DNA from: Trissonchulus latispiculum
Taxonomy: Eukaryota > Nematoda > Enoplea > Enoplida > Ironidae
Assembly: GCA_030248195.1 (NCBI GenBank)
Contig: JASAND010007463.1
Location: 17,877-81,876, forward strand
Direction: 5' to 3'
DNA: 64,000 bases
Positions 11,685 to 23,049 of the stretch are shown here, one piece after another. Under the pieces are notes generated by a model. It did no database searches. It was not told where the DNA came from and worked only from the letters and a program-made list of their open reading frames with translations. The first letter of the stretch is position 1; each line of letters starts with the position of its first letter. Both the position numbers and the translations under genes were made by a program.

Positions 11685-12190
11685 TTTTAAAGATTTCCCT
11701 TAATTTCAATAGGATTCTGGGTAACTTCGTTAATCAACTTTCAAATTTTGAAAAATTACTATTACTACGTCAAAGCAGACGCCTAAGCGGTTTCGAAAAT
11801 GAAAACGAAAAATCTTTGTACTAAGCGAGCTGTAGCTTGTCAAAGTTGCAAAAGGGCCAAGACCAAAGAATTTGAAAATCGAAAACTGCTAATAAAAAAT
11901 AAAAAACTTCAAAACCTTAACGAATTTTCTTCGTTCTTGCGTCATTCTGCGTATTTTCAGATGACAAAATTCTTCTGAAAGAAACAAATTTTTACCATGC
12001 ATATTCCGGAGAAAACCAAGGATAAACCGATACTTTGAAATCTTTTAAATTTTTCAAAATTTTAGATTTTATAAAAATTTTCCTCTCTTGATGACGCTTC
12101 AGAAAATAAGATGATATTTACGTTTGCAGACGCACGTTGGCCCGCGTCAACGCGCGTACACCTGCGGTGGCGACTATGAAGGCACCTTAA

Positions 12191-13112
12191 GGTGGCGCTT
12201 ACATTGTCGGGGTTATAGGTGCAAACTTTGGACAGATTGTTCAATTGCAAAGAAAAGCTCAGTGAAGATACTTTGGTTTGCGGTCTATGTGCCGACAAAA
12301 TTTCGGCGGCTGAGACCCCGTAATTAGATAGCTACCAGCATGGCTTAAAAATTGAAAATTTATTTAAGCTTTCTATAACATACCTACTTAAACCACGTCA
12401 AAGAGTATAAAGAGAGCTTTACAACGATGTTCATATATCTTCTGTACGTGGTTTCTATCAAAAGTTACATGCGGTTGAATAAATGGCAAATTTACGTTGA
12501 CCATTCTCATCGGGTATAACAAACTGAAAACTAATCGTTCTAAAAGAAGTTTTACAAGGTGTTTAATGATGCTTTTGTGTTAAATTTGTTTATTATTTTA
12601 TGAAATACATTACGCAACTTATTAAAATCATAATATATGCGTAAAACAGAAGCGAGTAGTGAGAAATTTTCCAAATTAATTTTCTCCTAAATGATTCCAA
12701 CAAAGTTGCTCAAAATTTGCATGCACGTCTACTTGGGAGGTGCGCAGGGGCAGTGTTTTTAGTTTTTGTTTAAGTCGTACATTCCGTCAGATATTTACTT
12801 CCAAACTTTTTGAACATGAATAGAATTCTCAAAATTGCATAAATCAAGAAACTGAAAAAATGGTCTCTGCATTAGGTTTATTTATACATTTGTGCAAAAT
12901 TTGAGATAATTTCAATCAGCCGTTAATGAATAGCACCGTTTTGAGAATCTCAACTTATCTCTGTTGTGTAAGTCGCAAGCCAAGCACTGGAATCATCAAA
13001 TTCTGCATATTGCTAGTATTTAACACCAGCTATAATTACCGAAAGTTTGACAGAGATTGGTTGAGAAATGAATGCAGGAGAACCGTTCCCGGTAATGAAT
13101 GCAAGCGCCCCC
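12191..13112 (+). mobile_element. TTAA-type element W, 922 bp
   Basis: Bounded by TTAA at 12187-12190 and 13113-13116, with imperfect inverted ends GGTGGCGCTTACATT and AATGCAAGCGCCCCC. The duplicate at 55463 has a single TTAA at this exact place and no W, so both the TTAA duplication and the insertion are demonstrated within this window. No transposase frame. TTAA duplication is the piggyBac hallmark, but family assignment is inference. Confidence 0.85.
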
Positions 13113-13420
13113 TTAAGAGTGTCACAGTTGGCATTCTCCATGTTATCAGCTTGCGATCCACCCCACCCCCCGCCGGCAACTGCGCACCTAGTGGATCCTC
13201 CTCCTCAAATCAGTACCCAGTGCGCAAATGCGTATGTTCACGCGTTTCTACAAAAAGCCTTCTATCGGGACCCCCCGCAAATGTGACCTATCATTTGAGA
13301 TTGCTAAATGATAGGTCATATTTGCGGGCAGGGGGCGTTAGCATGCAGGGCATGGCTCGCAAGCTAATAACATAGAGAGTGCTAGCTGTCACACTCTTAT
13401 GTATTATGTACTCTTGCAAA
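13113..13420 (-). mobile_element. AAGAGTAC foldback MITE (copy in duplicated block)
   Basis: Inverted halves around CAAATGATAGGTCA / TGACCTATCATTTGAG; outer end TATTATGTACTCTT at 13406-13420. The other end is cut at the TTAA where elements V and W meet. Confidence 0.7.
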
Positions 13421-13514
13421 CACCCAACACTCAAACAAACGTACACCTTATTAATATAAAAATTAATTTCACAACCATAGCAGGTAAACACAATATGCAT
13501 AAATAGTCATAAAT

Positions 13515-13616
13515 TCGTGTAAGTGGCAGCAGCACCTGACGACTGTCTTGTGTACTGTTCTTTCGGCTGAGGTTCTAAACATTCGCTTAATGAGCCGACA
13601 ACCGCTAAACAGCGTC
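13515..13616 (-). pseudogene. Duplicate of FRMD8 terminal exon
   Basis: Minus-strand copy of 55016-55125 with its acceptor (TTTGTTTAG) and an open frame to a stop at the same codon (TGA here, TAA in the gene). Differences include Glu to Ala, Pro to Ala and His to Asn plus silent changes. The AATAAA poly(A) signal of the gene copy is AATTAA here. With no upstream FRMD8 exons nearby it is most likely a non-functional fragment. Confidence 0.65.
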
Positions 13617-15235
13617 CTAAACAAAAAAGCAAAACACAAGAAGTAGCTAGTTAGAGATAGAAATTACTTAAAACTTCAAAGAAATGCTAGTAGGTGGTTT
13701 AGTCGAGCAAACAAAGAAAATCGTAGGCTCGTCAACGAATATCTATGCGGAAAATGCCAACCCGCGCAACTGTGCCGCAGAGGAGGAAAGTGGGTTCTGT
13801 CTGAGAGATTTTGATGAAACTACGAAGATTGAGACCCTCCACTTCAAAAGAAGGATTAGCTGAATCAAAAGACCTTAAAACACCGCGAACTGAGTTCCCT
13901 TAAGGTGGCGATTCACTTTGGGCACATATTGTTGATTCACGGTTCAAACCAAGATGAAATTGGATGAAACTTTCCGAAATAAGTTCTTTTAGCGTTATAA
14001 CACCCTCCGCGCAATCCCGATTCAATAATTCGAGATTTCCGGTCAAAGTGGTTTTTCCCAACTTCTGACCGTTTGGCAGCTGCTATACAGTTACGACTAT
14101 ATTCGTTCGAAAGATCTCATTGAGCTTCACATGTTTGCTTTTTAAAGTAAGTTTCTAGCTTTTCTCCACCGTGAGATATAGCCGATTTTCGTGTTTTGGC
14201 GTCGAAAACTTGTCATTTTGCAGAAATCAAATAATCCAGCATTTCTTGAACTACGCAAGCCGTAAAATCAAACTAAGCGCGTCGATCTGAAGGTCTCATA
14301 GGGACAAATTAACCCACGCATGATCGTCTTCCAACTGCTATCCTGTAGGCTGCTATCATAAAAATGTAGTTTTTGCAGAAACACGACCAATTTTTTCCAA
14401 AGATTGTGGAGCATTCAACGTGCAAGCTGGAGGGCCGCTACTGAACAAATGTGTTCTGCACAAATATACCCAGGGACGATTTTTTAGTTGCCGCGATTGC
14501 TGCTTTCTAGCCAAAGTAATCGCTTGACAAATTTGTAAAAAGTAGGCAAAATACAGGGCACGCACACATTTCAGCTTATTTCTCTATAACGAAGAGCGCT
14601 TTCACAATAAATAAAAAATCGTCCCCAGCTATTTGATGGAGGTATAACCGATATAACCGATGTCTCGCGAAAAAAATTACTTGAGTCTGCAAAAATTCTG
14701 GAAAATTATACTTCTTCTAAAATGTGTTACAAATATTTTATAAAAGCAACATTGGTTTCATGGTATGCATTAAGGTGGTGGTATCGTTTACCGCACTGGT
14801 GCAGACTGAAAAATTTGTAGTGGTAACCTATAGATTTGACGTATTTAAAGCATTAAATGACCAAAAACTTGCATATTCTCAAAAAATGTAGCTTTCATTG
14901 TTAGGCGGTAACTCACAAAGTAAAAAAAATAATATGAAATTTTGAACAAGGATTGCTTTCGATTAAATTACGTTAGAGAGCTGAAATTTCGCAAGCGAGG
15001 ACAGGAATATTTTGCCGAGGGTCATTTTTCAGCATCTTAGTTATTGTTTAGCATGTCGAAAGATAACTTCTAAAAACGCACATTGATGCCATTTTCAAAA
15101 TTCAACAAGCGATATCTCAACTGTTCTAGACTCAAACAGAAAACTAGGAAAATGAACCTGCAATAAGTTTTGGTCAATTCGTACGCCAAATTTAAAATCA
15201 CAATAATACTCGAAGTATGAGAAAACCTTGTTTAA

Positions 15236-16236
15236 GGCGGTGGTATCCTTTTCTGCAGTGCTTTTGTGGTGATTTTTTGAAACGCTATAACTTTCGCAAT
15301 TTTGGGAGTTGCAAAGAGCTTTATACATCGTTTTAAAGCTTATTATCTGTACATTCACAAGCGCTTACAGAACTGGCAAAATGAGCAAAAAAATAGCAGA
15401 AATTTTCTGACAAGCTGACATCAAACAGGATGAATATAGACCAAAAGTTTTTGAACATCGATTTCTCAAAACTGAAGAATCGGCCAAAAGTTCTTTTTGT
15501 GCCACGATATGAAGGACATATGGGCCGACATTTTTTTGGATTTGGCTCAGCATTTCTTAACGGTCGAGAAAACGGCCAAATGCACAGTAACACGAAATTT
15601 CGCAACTTCGGATTGAATTTTTTTGCTACTCAATATGTTTTAACCCAAACCAAGAAAAGCGTCCCTCCGCAGAAGTATGAATTTCGATTCTGCCGAAAAT
15701 CTCCGGAATCCGTCGAGTAGTTTTTGAGAAATCGATGTTTGAAACAAAATAATCGCAGTTTTGCCAAAATGGTTTTTCGGCCAAATCTCTAGCTGAAAGC
15801 AATAGTCCGGCTAATAGGCATTCATAAAATGTGCATTTGGACGATGTATCGATTGAGTATAACTAAGCCAATTTTGTCGTTAAAATGTGGCAGTAATTTT
15901 GAAAAAACTGAATTCTTCGAAAATGGCCATTTTTTGACCCAAAAAACAGTTTTTTGCTTATTCTGACTTAACCACTGGAGATAGCTCAAAGGTTGTAAGA
16001 GCAAAAATGTTCATTTTCGAGTCCTCTTTCCAGCCATACATACCAATCCCGTGTTTTGTTTACCTACTGGGAGCTTAAGGCCAAAAACCAAAACTTTCAT
16101 ATCTTTTGGCCTAAGAATACGGGACTGGTCCTAAAATGTTAACGAGCACGGAAATAGGTTATTTCGTAAGTTTTTGCCCTTTGCGTAGAGGATTAAAGCC
16201 GTAGGAGTCAAAAATGCCCGGAAGGAAACCAGCACC
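15236..16236 (+). mobile_element. TTAA-type element Z nested in Y
   Basis: Inverted ends GGCGGTGGTATCC and GGAAACCAGCACC with TTTAA on both sides (15231-15235 and 16237-16241). About 1 kb, AT-rich, no transposase. This is the third level of a nest X > Y > Z. Confidence 0.7.
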
Positions 16237-16604
16237 TTTAAAAGCATAAATTTCCTTCATTATTTAACGATCAACGTAATTGGCACTTGGCTAAGTGCTG
16301 GCTTGCCATTTCAAAGGCGCAGCAGTGACGAAAAAGAATTGATGATTTTGTTATCGTAAAATAGTGAAATAAACTGGTTGGGGGGGAAGAAAACGGATGG
16401 GACGGAGATATTTGTTTCCATATATGTTTACAGACGCTTTGGAAATTGCGGTTGTTATTTCATTTGTACTCCCCCTTTTCGTAATTTTACTCCCCCCGGC
16501 ACTGTTCACGCCTAGAATATGTCAGAATATTACTATTATGGGTTACTTTAAGCTGTCAGATATCCACAGTCATTAAATGCATAAATGCATAAATAAGTAA
16601 CATC

Positions 16605-16952
16605 AAGAGTACATAATAACTAAGAGTGTGACAAGCGTCAAGCTCTTAGTTATTAGGCTTGTGGACATGATCTGCACGATAACGGCTGACCCCCTCCCCC
16701 ACAAATTAGACCCATCACTTCAAAGAAATTCGCATGCTATGACTACGTTCTAAAGCTCGAAAACACTACTACTCAGTTGGTTCAATGTGCGACTGTTGCG
16801 AGCTTCAGCACACAAGCATAGCGTGCGAACAATTTCTTTGAAGTGATGGGTCTAATTTATGGGGGGGTCAGCCGTTATCGTGCATATCATGTCCACAAGC
16901 CTAGTAACTAAGAGCTTGACGCTTGTCACACTCTTAGTTATTATGTACTCTT
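16605..16952. mobile_element. AAGAGTAC foldback MITE, copy 1 of a tandem pair
   Basis: Near-perfect hairpin: the left half AAGAGTACATAATAACTAAG... is mirrored by ...TAGTTATTATGTACTCTT, including GACCCATCACTTCAAAGAAA versus its complement. Flanked by GTAACATC on the left and GTGACATC on the right, consistent with an 8-bp duplication with one change. Confidence 0.85.
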
Positions 16953-16961
16953 GGTGACATC

Positions 16962-17306
16962 AAGAGTACATAATACATAAGAGTGTGACAGCAGGCAAGC
17001 TCTCTGTTATCAGCTGTAGGCACATGCTATGTTCGCTAACGGCTGACCCCCCCCACAAACGTGTATGTGCTCTTCAAAGAAATTCGCACGCTATCTTTGC
17101 GTGTTAAAGCTCGCAACAGACGCACATTGAACCAACTGAGTAGTTGTGTTTACGAGCTTCAGCATGCAAGCGTAGCGGCCAAATTTCTTTGAAGAGCACA
17201 TTACACATTTGTGGGGGGGGGTCAGCCGTTAGCGAACATAGCATGCACCTACAGCTGATAACAGAGAGCTTGCCTGCTGTCATACTCTTATATATTATGT
17301 ACTCTT
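16962..17306. mobile_element. AAGAGTAC foldback MITE, copy 2 of a tandem pair
   Basis: Second near-perfect hairpin immediately after copy 1, separated only by GGTGACATC and followed by GGTGACATT. The two copies therefore share a target duplication, as expected when one inserts into the duplication of the other. Interior sequence differs (GAGCACATT / AATGTGCTC-like arm). Confidence 0.85.
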
Positions 17307-17842
17307 GGTGACATTAAAAGAAACAAATGGCAATTTCTGTTAAATTTAGATTTTTCGTAGCAGTAGATATATTTGCACGCTGTCCGCTCACTGAAAGTAG
17401 TCTGGTTCGAGCTTAAAATACAAAATCTTTAAAATTTTTTATTTTTTGCTGTTTCTAGTCTGGGTTGCGTCTACTTATATTAATAATGGATAAAAAATTT
17501 AGAAAACCACTTAAAATTGAAAAACTCAGCATAACCATTTTTCGTCAAATATGGAATTTTGGTCAAAATAAAAATTTTGTTCATACATGATTAAAAGTTT
17601 TATCAGTATAATTGGGAACAGTAGTAAGGTTGTTAGGCGAAATTTTCGGTCATTGGGATCATTTGCTGTAAAGCACGGTAAACGGTAAACGTATCAAAAT
17701 ACGGTAAACGAATCGATACCAGCACCTTAAAAAGAGAAAATGTCAAGCTGCATTTTGATATAAAAACGGCTTCTTAACTCCAAGTAATGAAGGAGTAATA
17801 ATGGTGCAAACTTTATGTGACCAAAGGGAATCACCACCTTAA

Positions 17843-18045
17843 GGTGGTGATTCCCTTTGGTCACATAAGTTTGCACCATTACTACCCAGTCATTACTTGG
17901 AGTTAAGAAGCCTTTTTTGAAATAGAATTTTTGAATCGGGATTGCGCGGAGGGTGTTCGAGCGTTAAAAGAACGTATTTCGGAAAGTTTCGTCAAATTTC
18001 ATCTTGATCCCAACCAACAATATGTGCCCAAAAGGAATCACCACC
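17843..18045 (-). mobile_element. 203-bp deletion derivative of element X
   Basis: Has both X ends (GGTGGTGATTCCCTTTGGTC and GGAATCACCACC) between TTAA 17839-17842 and 18046-18049 and lacks the internal 0.7 kb. This copy defines the X termini. Its left TTAA is shared with the end of the preceding X, making a CCACCTTAAGGTGG palindrome. Confidence 0.85.
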
Positions 18046-18049
18046 TTAA

Positions 18050-18133
18050 CCGAGAATATGTATAATCGAGAATTGCTTTACCGATAATTGCTTAACCGAG
18101 AAAGTTCGTTAACAGACCTGAACTAAATGATGA
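18050..18133. repeat. Short CCGA-ATTGC repeats
   Basis: Three loose copies of an ACCGAGAAT/ACCGATAATTGCTT motif before the retroelement target site. Confidence 0.4.
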
Positions 18134-18389
18134 GCGCTTTTGGCATCTGCGCTTGGGGCTTGGAGTGTCGAAAGATGCTGTGCTCCCCTACCTTGCGTAT
18201 GAGCAGTTAATGGATGTCTTACTACCGGAGCCGAAAGGGCAAGTCTCCTCCAGCTTCTCCATTGTGGGACAGCATTCAGGCGACGAAGTGAGAGTTATCC
18301 TAGCTATGACTGATGGGGAGAGACAAATTTTAGCGCCCTCATATAGCCTCTAGGCTGAGTAGCCTGGCAATAACAACAACAACAACAAC
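18134..18389 (+). mobile_element. 5'-truncated non-LTR retrotransposon with (AAC)n tail
   Basis: Flanked by the 13-bp direct repeat AACTAAATGATGA (18121-18133 and 18390-18402). Encodes a C-terminal frame ending in GDEVRVILAMTDGERQILAP and a stop, then a short 3' UTR and an (AAC)n tail. The domain is not identifiable; the structure is that of a dead-on-arrival copy of a retroelement ORF2 end. Confidence 0.75.
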
Positions 18390-18713
18390 AACTAAATGAT
18401 GACTGTCTGAATTTACATAATATAATAATAGCAATATGTAATTTTAAAGGTGTAATTATTAAGTATGTAATTTGTGTTTGTTACTGTTTCATGTTTCATG
18501 TTTTCTGTTTCATCAATGTGATTGTAAATAGGTTTTACGATTTAACCTCATTTTTCCAATTAGCGAATTACAAATATTAACAAGGGAGATTAACTGTATG
18601 GTTGTATGTTGGCAGGACACACAAATTTATTCATACTATATTATTCCCCAGGATTCTTGCATGCATAAATAAATTAAGACAACGACAAATTAAGATAAAA
18701 TTGTTTCATTGAA

Positions 18714-18906
18714 TTTCCGGCCCGGGCCGGGTTTTAGTTGATTTTTGACCCAAGAGATAAAACTTTTATTTAGTGAAAACCCGGCCCAAAATATAAAATT
18801 ATAAATTCGGGCCGGGTTTTAGTGGATTTCCGGCCCGGCAGGGTTTTAGAGAGTTATGGCCCGGCCTCGGGCCGGGACGGGCCGGGCCGGCTTTTAGAGA
18901 CCCCCC
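18714..18906. repeat. GGGCCGGG-rich repeat
   Basis: Alternating GGCCCGGGCCGGG and GTTTTAG blocks; resembles the subterminal part of hAT MITEs, but matching ends were not found. It cuts the reverse-transcriptase relic next to it. Confidence 0.45.
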
Positions 18907-19998
18907 ATATAAAAGCATAATTTTGAGAAGCTTTATCTACTCTGGTTATTACGTAATTACGTTTCAGGTGTACCAATTCTGAGTGAGAATAAGTACACTC
19001 TTCAATTGGATTATAAGAAAATTTTACGGCAGTAATTTCTTTTTGTACTTCCATTAATACAGTTTTAATCCAATCATAATAACAGTCAATATCTTTTTAA
19101 TTAAACTTCTGAACATAATTACACAATCCAGTTTCAATTCTTTGGTAAAGCTTAGGTTTGGGTAAACGAAATTTAGTACCTTTATCAAGCAACCACCTTA
19201 AATTATTATCCTTTAACAATTTCTGTTGAACCTGTTAAAACGTGCCCATAGTGAGAATTAACAAACTTTGAATTATTGCAATTGCAATAATTTTGTGCAT
19301 TATCCAAATCAACCTTCAACGCAAATTCTTTATAATTGAATATTTTGCTAGAAAAATGCTTATCATAAAGGAAAATAGTCTGAAGACAACTTTTCTTTAT
19401 GTTAGGTTCAAACGGCCATTCTCTCTGACAACAGCAGAATTAAAAATTTTACTGAAATTGATTTTGTCCATGCATTTGTTGCAAAATTGTAGAAATAATT
19501 TGGGTTTATTTTCTTTTGCTTTGTCAATTTTATTACGGCTATCAATTTTATATCTCAATAAATCCTTTATAATTTCATCAAGTTGAAGAGTGTTTCTATG
19601 CAAAACATGTAACCAAAGTTTATTTGTTTCAGTCTTAATATTTAAGCTTAATATTTTGCTGACAATTTGCTCCTTTAGGCCAATTGCAATAAATGAGCAA
19701 TAAATATTGTAACCAATAAATACATAAAGATGAATTTCCTTTATAAATTCACCTTCATTAAAGCTATTATTTGTTTTCCGTTTAATGCAACGTTTTTTAC
19801 TTCTTTTACTACCATATTTTATTCGTTTGTTAAAATTACTGAAAATAGACTATCCGTATAATTCACCTCTCATGGTTTCGTTTAAACCATATGAGTATTT
19901 AGTTTTTAATTCTTTCATCCAGAATGCTTCTCTTATTAGTCTATTTTCTTTATCAATTTTAATGTCACCAGAACTTTGTAATTGTTCTAAAATTTAAC
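18907..19998 (-). pseudogene. Decayed reverse-transcriptase-like relic
   Basis: Minus-strand fragments in several frames with stops between them. One ends HLKRNYVITRVDKASQNYAF, which resembles the V-x-x-D-K-A-S/A-x-N segment just upstream of the catalytic core in some retroelement reverse transcriptases; another contains CNKCMDKINFSKIFNS. The match is from memory and partial, so the call is tentative. Confidence 0.35.
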
Positions 19999-20164
19999 AA
20001 AAAAGTTTTAATTTAACAGAAAAAGTTTTACATTTAGAACATCTAAAGTGTTGTAATATGTATTTAGAAGATTCAATAGATCATCTGTGCTGGCCTATTC
20101 TGATGGTAGTAATTGGTAAATAGTTACTGAAGAACTGCCGCTAGCATATTAGTCTGGGCTGGGC

Positions 20165-20240
20165 AGTTTCCGCGAATATGGGTTGTTCAGAGAGGCTGGT
20201 CCATATTAGTGCGCTTTTAACCTAGTCCTGTGTCCGCTTA
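20165..20240 (+). repeat. Left part of dispersed repeat R
   Basis: CGCGAATATGGGTTGTTCAG through GTGTCCGCTTA matches the repeat at 45785-45910. The rest of this R copy resumes at 25405, after about 5.2 kb of inserted elements. Confidence 0.7.
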
Positions 20241-21140
20241 TGGTGGTGATTCCCTTTGGTCACATAAAGTTTGCACCATTATTACTCATTCATTACTTGG
20301 AGTTAAGAAGCCATTTTTATATCAAACTGCAGCTTGACATTTTCTCTTTTTAATGCATACGATGAAACTAATGTTGCTTTTCTAAAATATTTTTAACACA
20401 TTTTAGAAGAAGTATAATCTTTCAGATTTTTTGCAGACTCAAGTAAATTTTTTCGCGAGACATCGGTTATATCATTCGATACCTCCATCAAATAGCTGGG
20501 GACGATTTTTTATTTATTGTGAATAACTCTTCGTTATACAGAAATAACCTGGAATGTGTGCGTAACCAAATCCAAATAGTCCAAATTTGTCAAGCGATTA
20601 CTTTAGCTAGAAAGCAGTAATCGGGGCAACTAAAAAATCGACCCTGGGTATATTTGTGCAGAACACATCTATTAAGTAGCAGCCCTCCAGCTTGCATGGT
20701 GAGTGCTCCACAATCTTTGGAAACAAATTGGTAGTGTTTCTGCAAAAACTACATTTTTATGAAAGCAGCCTACAGTATAGCAGTTGGAGGACGATCGTGT
20801 GTGGGTTAATTTGTCCCTATGAGACCTTCAGATCGACGCCCTTAGTTTGATTTTACAGCTTGCATAGTTCGAGAAATCATGGATTATTTGATTTCTGCAA
20901 AACTGACAAGTTTTCGACGTCAAAACAAGAAAATCGGCTTATCTCACGGTACAGAAAAGCTAGAGTGTTGCTTTGAAAAGCAAAAATATGAAGCTCAACG
21001 AAATCTTTCGAATCAATATAGTCATAACTGTATAGTTGCTGCCGAACATTTAGAAATTGGGAAAAACCGCCCTGACCGGAAACCTCGAATTTTTGAATCG
21101 GCATTGCGCGGAGGGTGTTAGAACCCTAAAAGAACGTATT
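20241..21140 (-). mobile_element. TTAA-type element X, reversed copy
   Basis: Starts with the A end (GGTGGTGATTCCCTTTGGTC) and runs to CACCCTCCGCGC on the complement, ending near ACGTATTTTGGAAA. It faces the next X copy, making an approximately 2.8-kb imperfect palindrome. Confidence 0.75.
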
Positions 21141-21164
21141 TTGGAAAATACGTTCTTTTTGGTA

Positions 21165-23045
21165 CGTTTTCTGATTCCTTTTGGGCACACATTGTTATTT
21201 GGCGGCGTAAACCAAGATGAAATTTGATGAAACTTTCCAAAATAAGTTCTTTTAGCGTTCTAACACCCTCCGCGCAATCCCGATTAAAAAATTCGAGATT
21301 TCCGGTCAGAGTAGATTTTCCCAATTTCTGAACGTTTGGCAGCCTGCTATACAGCTATGACTATATTCATTCGAAAGATCTCATTGAGCTTCACATTTTT
21401 GCTTTGTAAAGCAAGTTTCTAGATTTTCTCTACCGTGAGATATAGCTGATTTTCTTGTTTTGGCGTCGAAAACTTGTCATTTTGCAGAAATCAAATAATC
21501 CAACATTTCTTGAACTACGCAAGCCGTAAAATCAAACTAAGCGCGTCGATCTGAAGGTCTCATAGGGACAAATTAACCCACGCATGATCGTCTTCCAACT
21601 GCTATCCTGTAGGCTGCTATCATAAAAATGTAGTTTTTGCAGAAACACGACCAATTTTTTCCAAAGATTGTGGAGCATTCAACGTGCAAGCTGGAGGGCC
21701 GCTACTTAACAAATGTGTTGTTCATAAATATACCCAGGGACGATTTTTTAGTTGCCCCGATTGCTGCTTTCTAGCTAAAGTAATCGCTTGACAAATTTGG
21801 AAAAAGTAGGCAAAATACAGGTTACGTGCACATTTCAGCTTATTTCTCTAAAACGAAGAGCGATTTCACAATAAATAAAAAATCGTCCCAGCTATTTGAT
21901 GGAGGTATCGAACGATATAACCGAAGTCTCGCGAAAAAATTTACTTGAGTCTACAAAAATTCTGGAAAATTATACTTCTTCTAAAATGTGTTAAAAATAT
22001 TTTAAAAGGCAAACATTAGTTTCGTGCCATGCATTAAAAAGAGAAAATGTCAAGCTACATTTTGATATAACAAGCAGAAGTTGTGTGCAAAATATTTGTT
22101 GGCAGGCTAGGAGCGTACCTTTAGCAAAGTTAATGCCGGCTACGCAGCTAAGACTATTTCTCGTTGTGATTTGCATCAGTATCTTCAGATTACTCCATCT
22201 TTAGTGTTTTTTATATTTTGGAATTCTGTAATATAACCGACTGAAGCCGGGGTTAGTTTTTTATAGCATGAACCTAACTTCACTTAGAATTTACAGATTA
22301 TGTATGTCCTGGTTTTCTGTAGAACAGTTCTGTTTATAAATGGACAGGCTCACTATGTTATCTTACAAACTATACTATCACCGGTCACGAAACAATATAA
22401 GCTGTAAGAGCACTGAATCAGCAGTTAACTCAACCTTGGGCTAATATAGAGCCCCGGCTAGCCAGAGCCCCTAATTGTCAATCTTGGTCAAAAGAAAGAT
22501 TGACTTAATTTGTTACAATTTTACAACATAATTGCTTTATAACCAGGCAATTTCGATTTTCAAACGCGAAAGCAAATGCCCAGCTACAAAGAAACGGAGA
22601 TATCAATCCATTTACGACAACCGTTAGCAATACCTCCACAAACACTAAGCAACACAATTTTTTCCACTTTTTCCTTCTTATCATTAATAGAAACAGTAAT
22701 TGCAAAGACTGCCTGTGTGCTCACAAAATTGAACTGTAGGCGTTAGCATCTAATTTGCATACGGCAGCGAAGGAAAAGAGACATGTCAGATCCAAATTCT
22801 AGCTTGCGAAATTATGTATATGTGAAAGTAGCAATCATTGTAGCAAACCCCCCTATATATTCAACACAAAGCCTTTTCAGATGACTACAACTGTAGTGTG
22901 TGTGTGTGTGGAGAGAAAACTGCACACAGAATAATGTATAATAGCCGGCCTAGCTGAGGCGTAGCCGGAAAAATGGCTTCTTAACTCCAAGTAATGAATG
23001 AGTGATAATGGTGCAAATTTTATGTGACCAAAGGGAATCACCACC
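21165..23045 (+). mobile_element. TTAA-type element X with 0.9-kb insertion
   Basis: B end slightly truncated (TGATTCCTTTTGGGCACACA), A end GGGAATCACCACC before TTAA 23046-23049. The interior is interrupted near TTTTGATATAA at about 22070 and resumes at AAAATGGCTTCTTAACTCC near 22973. Confidence 0.7.
22070..22972. repeat. Unclassified insertion in element X
   Basis: About 0.9 kb between the two X halves; contains a short GT microsatellite near 22900 and GCCGGCC/GGCTACGC motifs. No coding frame recognised. Confidence 0.4.
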
Positions 23046-23049
23046 TTAA

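Larger units (their letters stand above)
11685..13903 (-). repeat. Inverted duplicate of FRMD8 3' block
   Basis: Read on the minus strand and leaving out element W (12191-13112), this matches 54727-55968 base for base apart from scattered changes: intron tail, terminal FRMD8 exon, 3' UTR, an AAGAGTAC MITE and the start of element V. It ends at TTAA 13900-13903, where element X begins, and at a microhomology near 11685. Confidence 0.85.
14774..17726 (+). mobile_element. TTAA-type element Y nested in X, itself host to Z and two MITEs
   Basis: Ends GGTGGTGGTATCGTTTACCG and CGGTAAACGAATCGATACCA-GCACC, flanked by TTAA at 14770-14773 and 17727-17730. Contains element Z (15236-16236) and two foldback MITEs (16605-16952, 16962-17306). 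Short open frames at 15333-15720 are not recognisable proteins. Confidence 0.8.
13904..17838 (+). mobile_element. TTAA-type element X carrying nested insertion Y
   Basis: B end GGTGGCGATTCACTTTGGGC after TTAA 13900-13903; A end ...GTGACCAAAGGGAATCACCACC before TTAA 17839-17842. The X interior is interrupted at ATGCATTAAAAAGAG by element Y (14774-17726). Uninterrupted copies of that site are seen near 22029 and, reversed, near 20350. No transposase. Confidence 0.8.

Noticed and set aside
18153..18353. 66-codon frame as a host gene
   Set aside because: Lies wholly inside a 5'-truncated retroelement with target duplication and (AAC)n tail.
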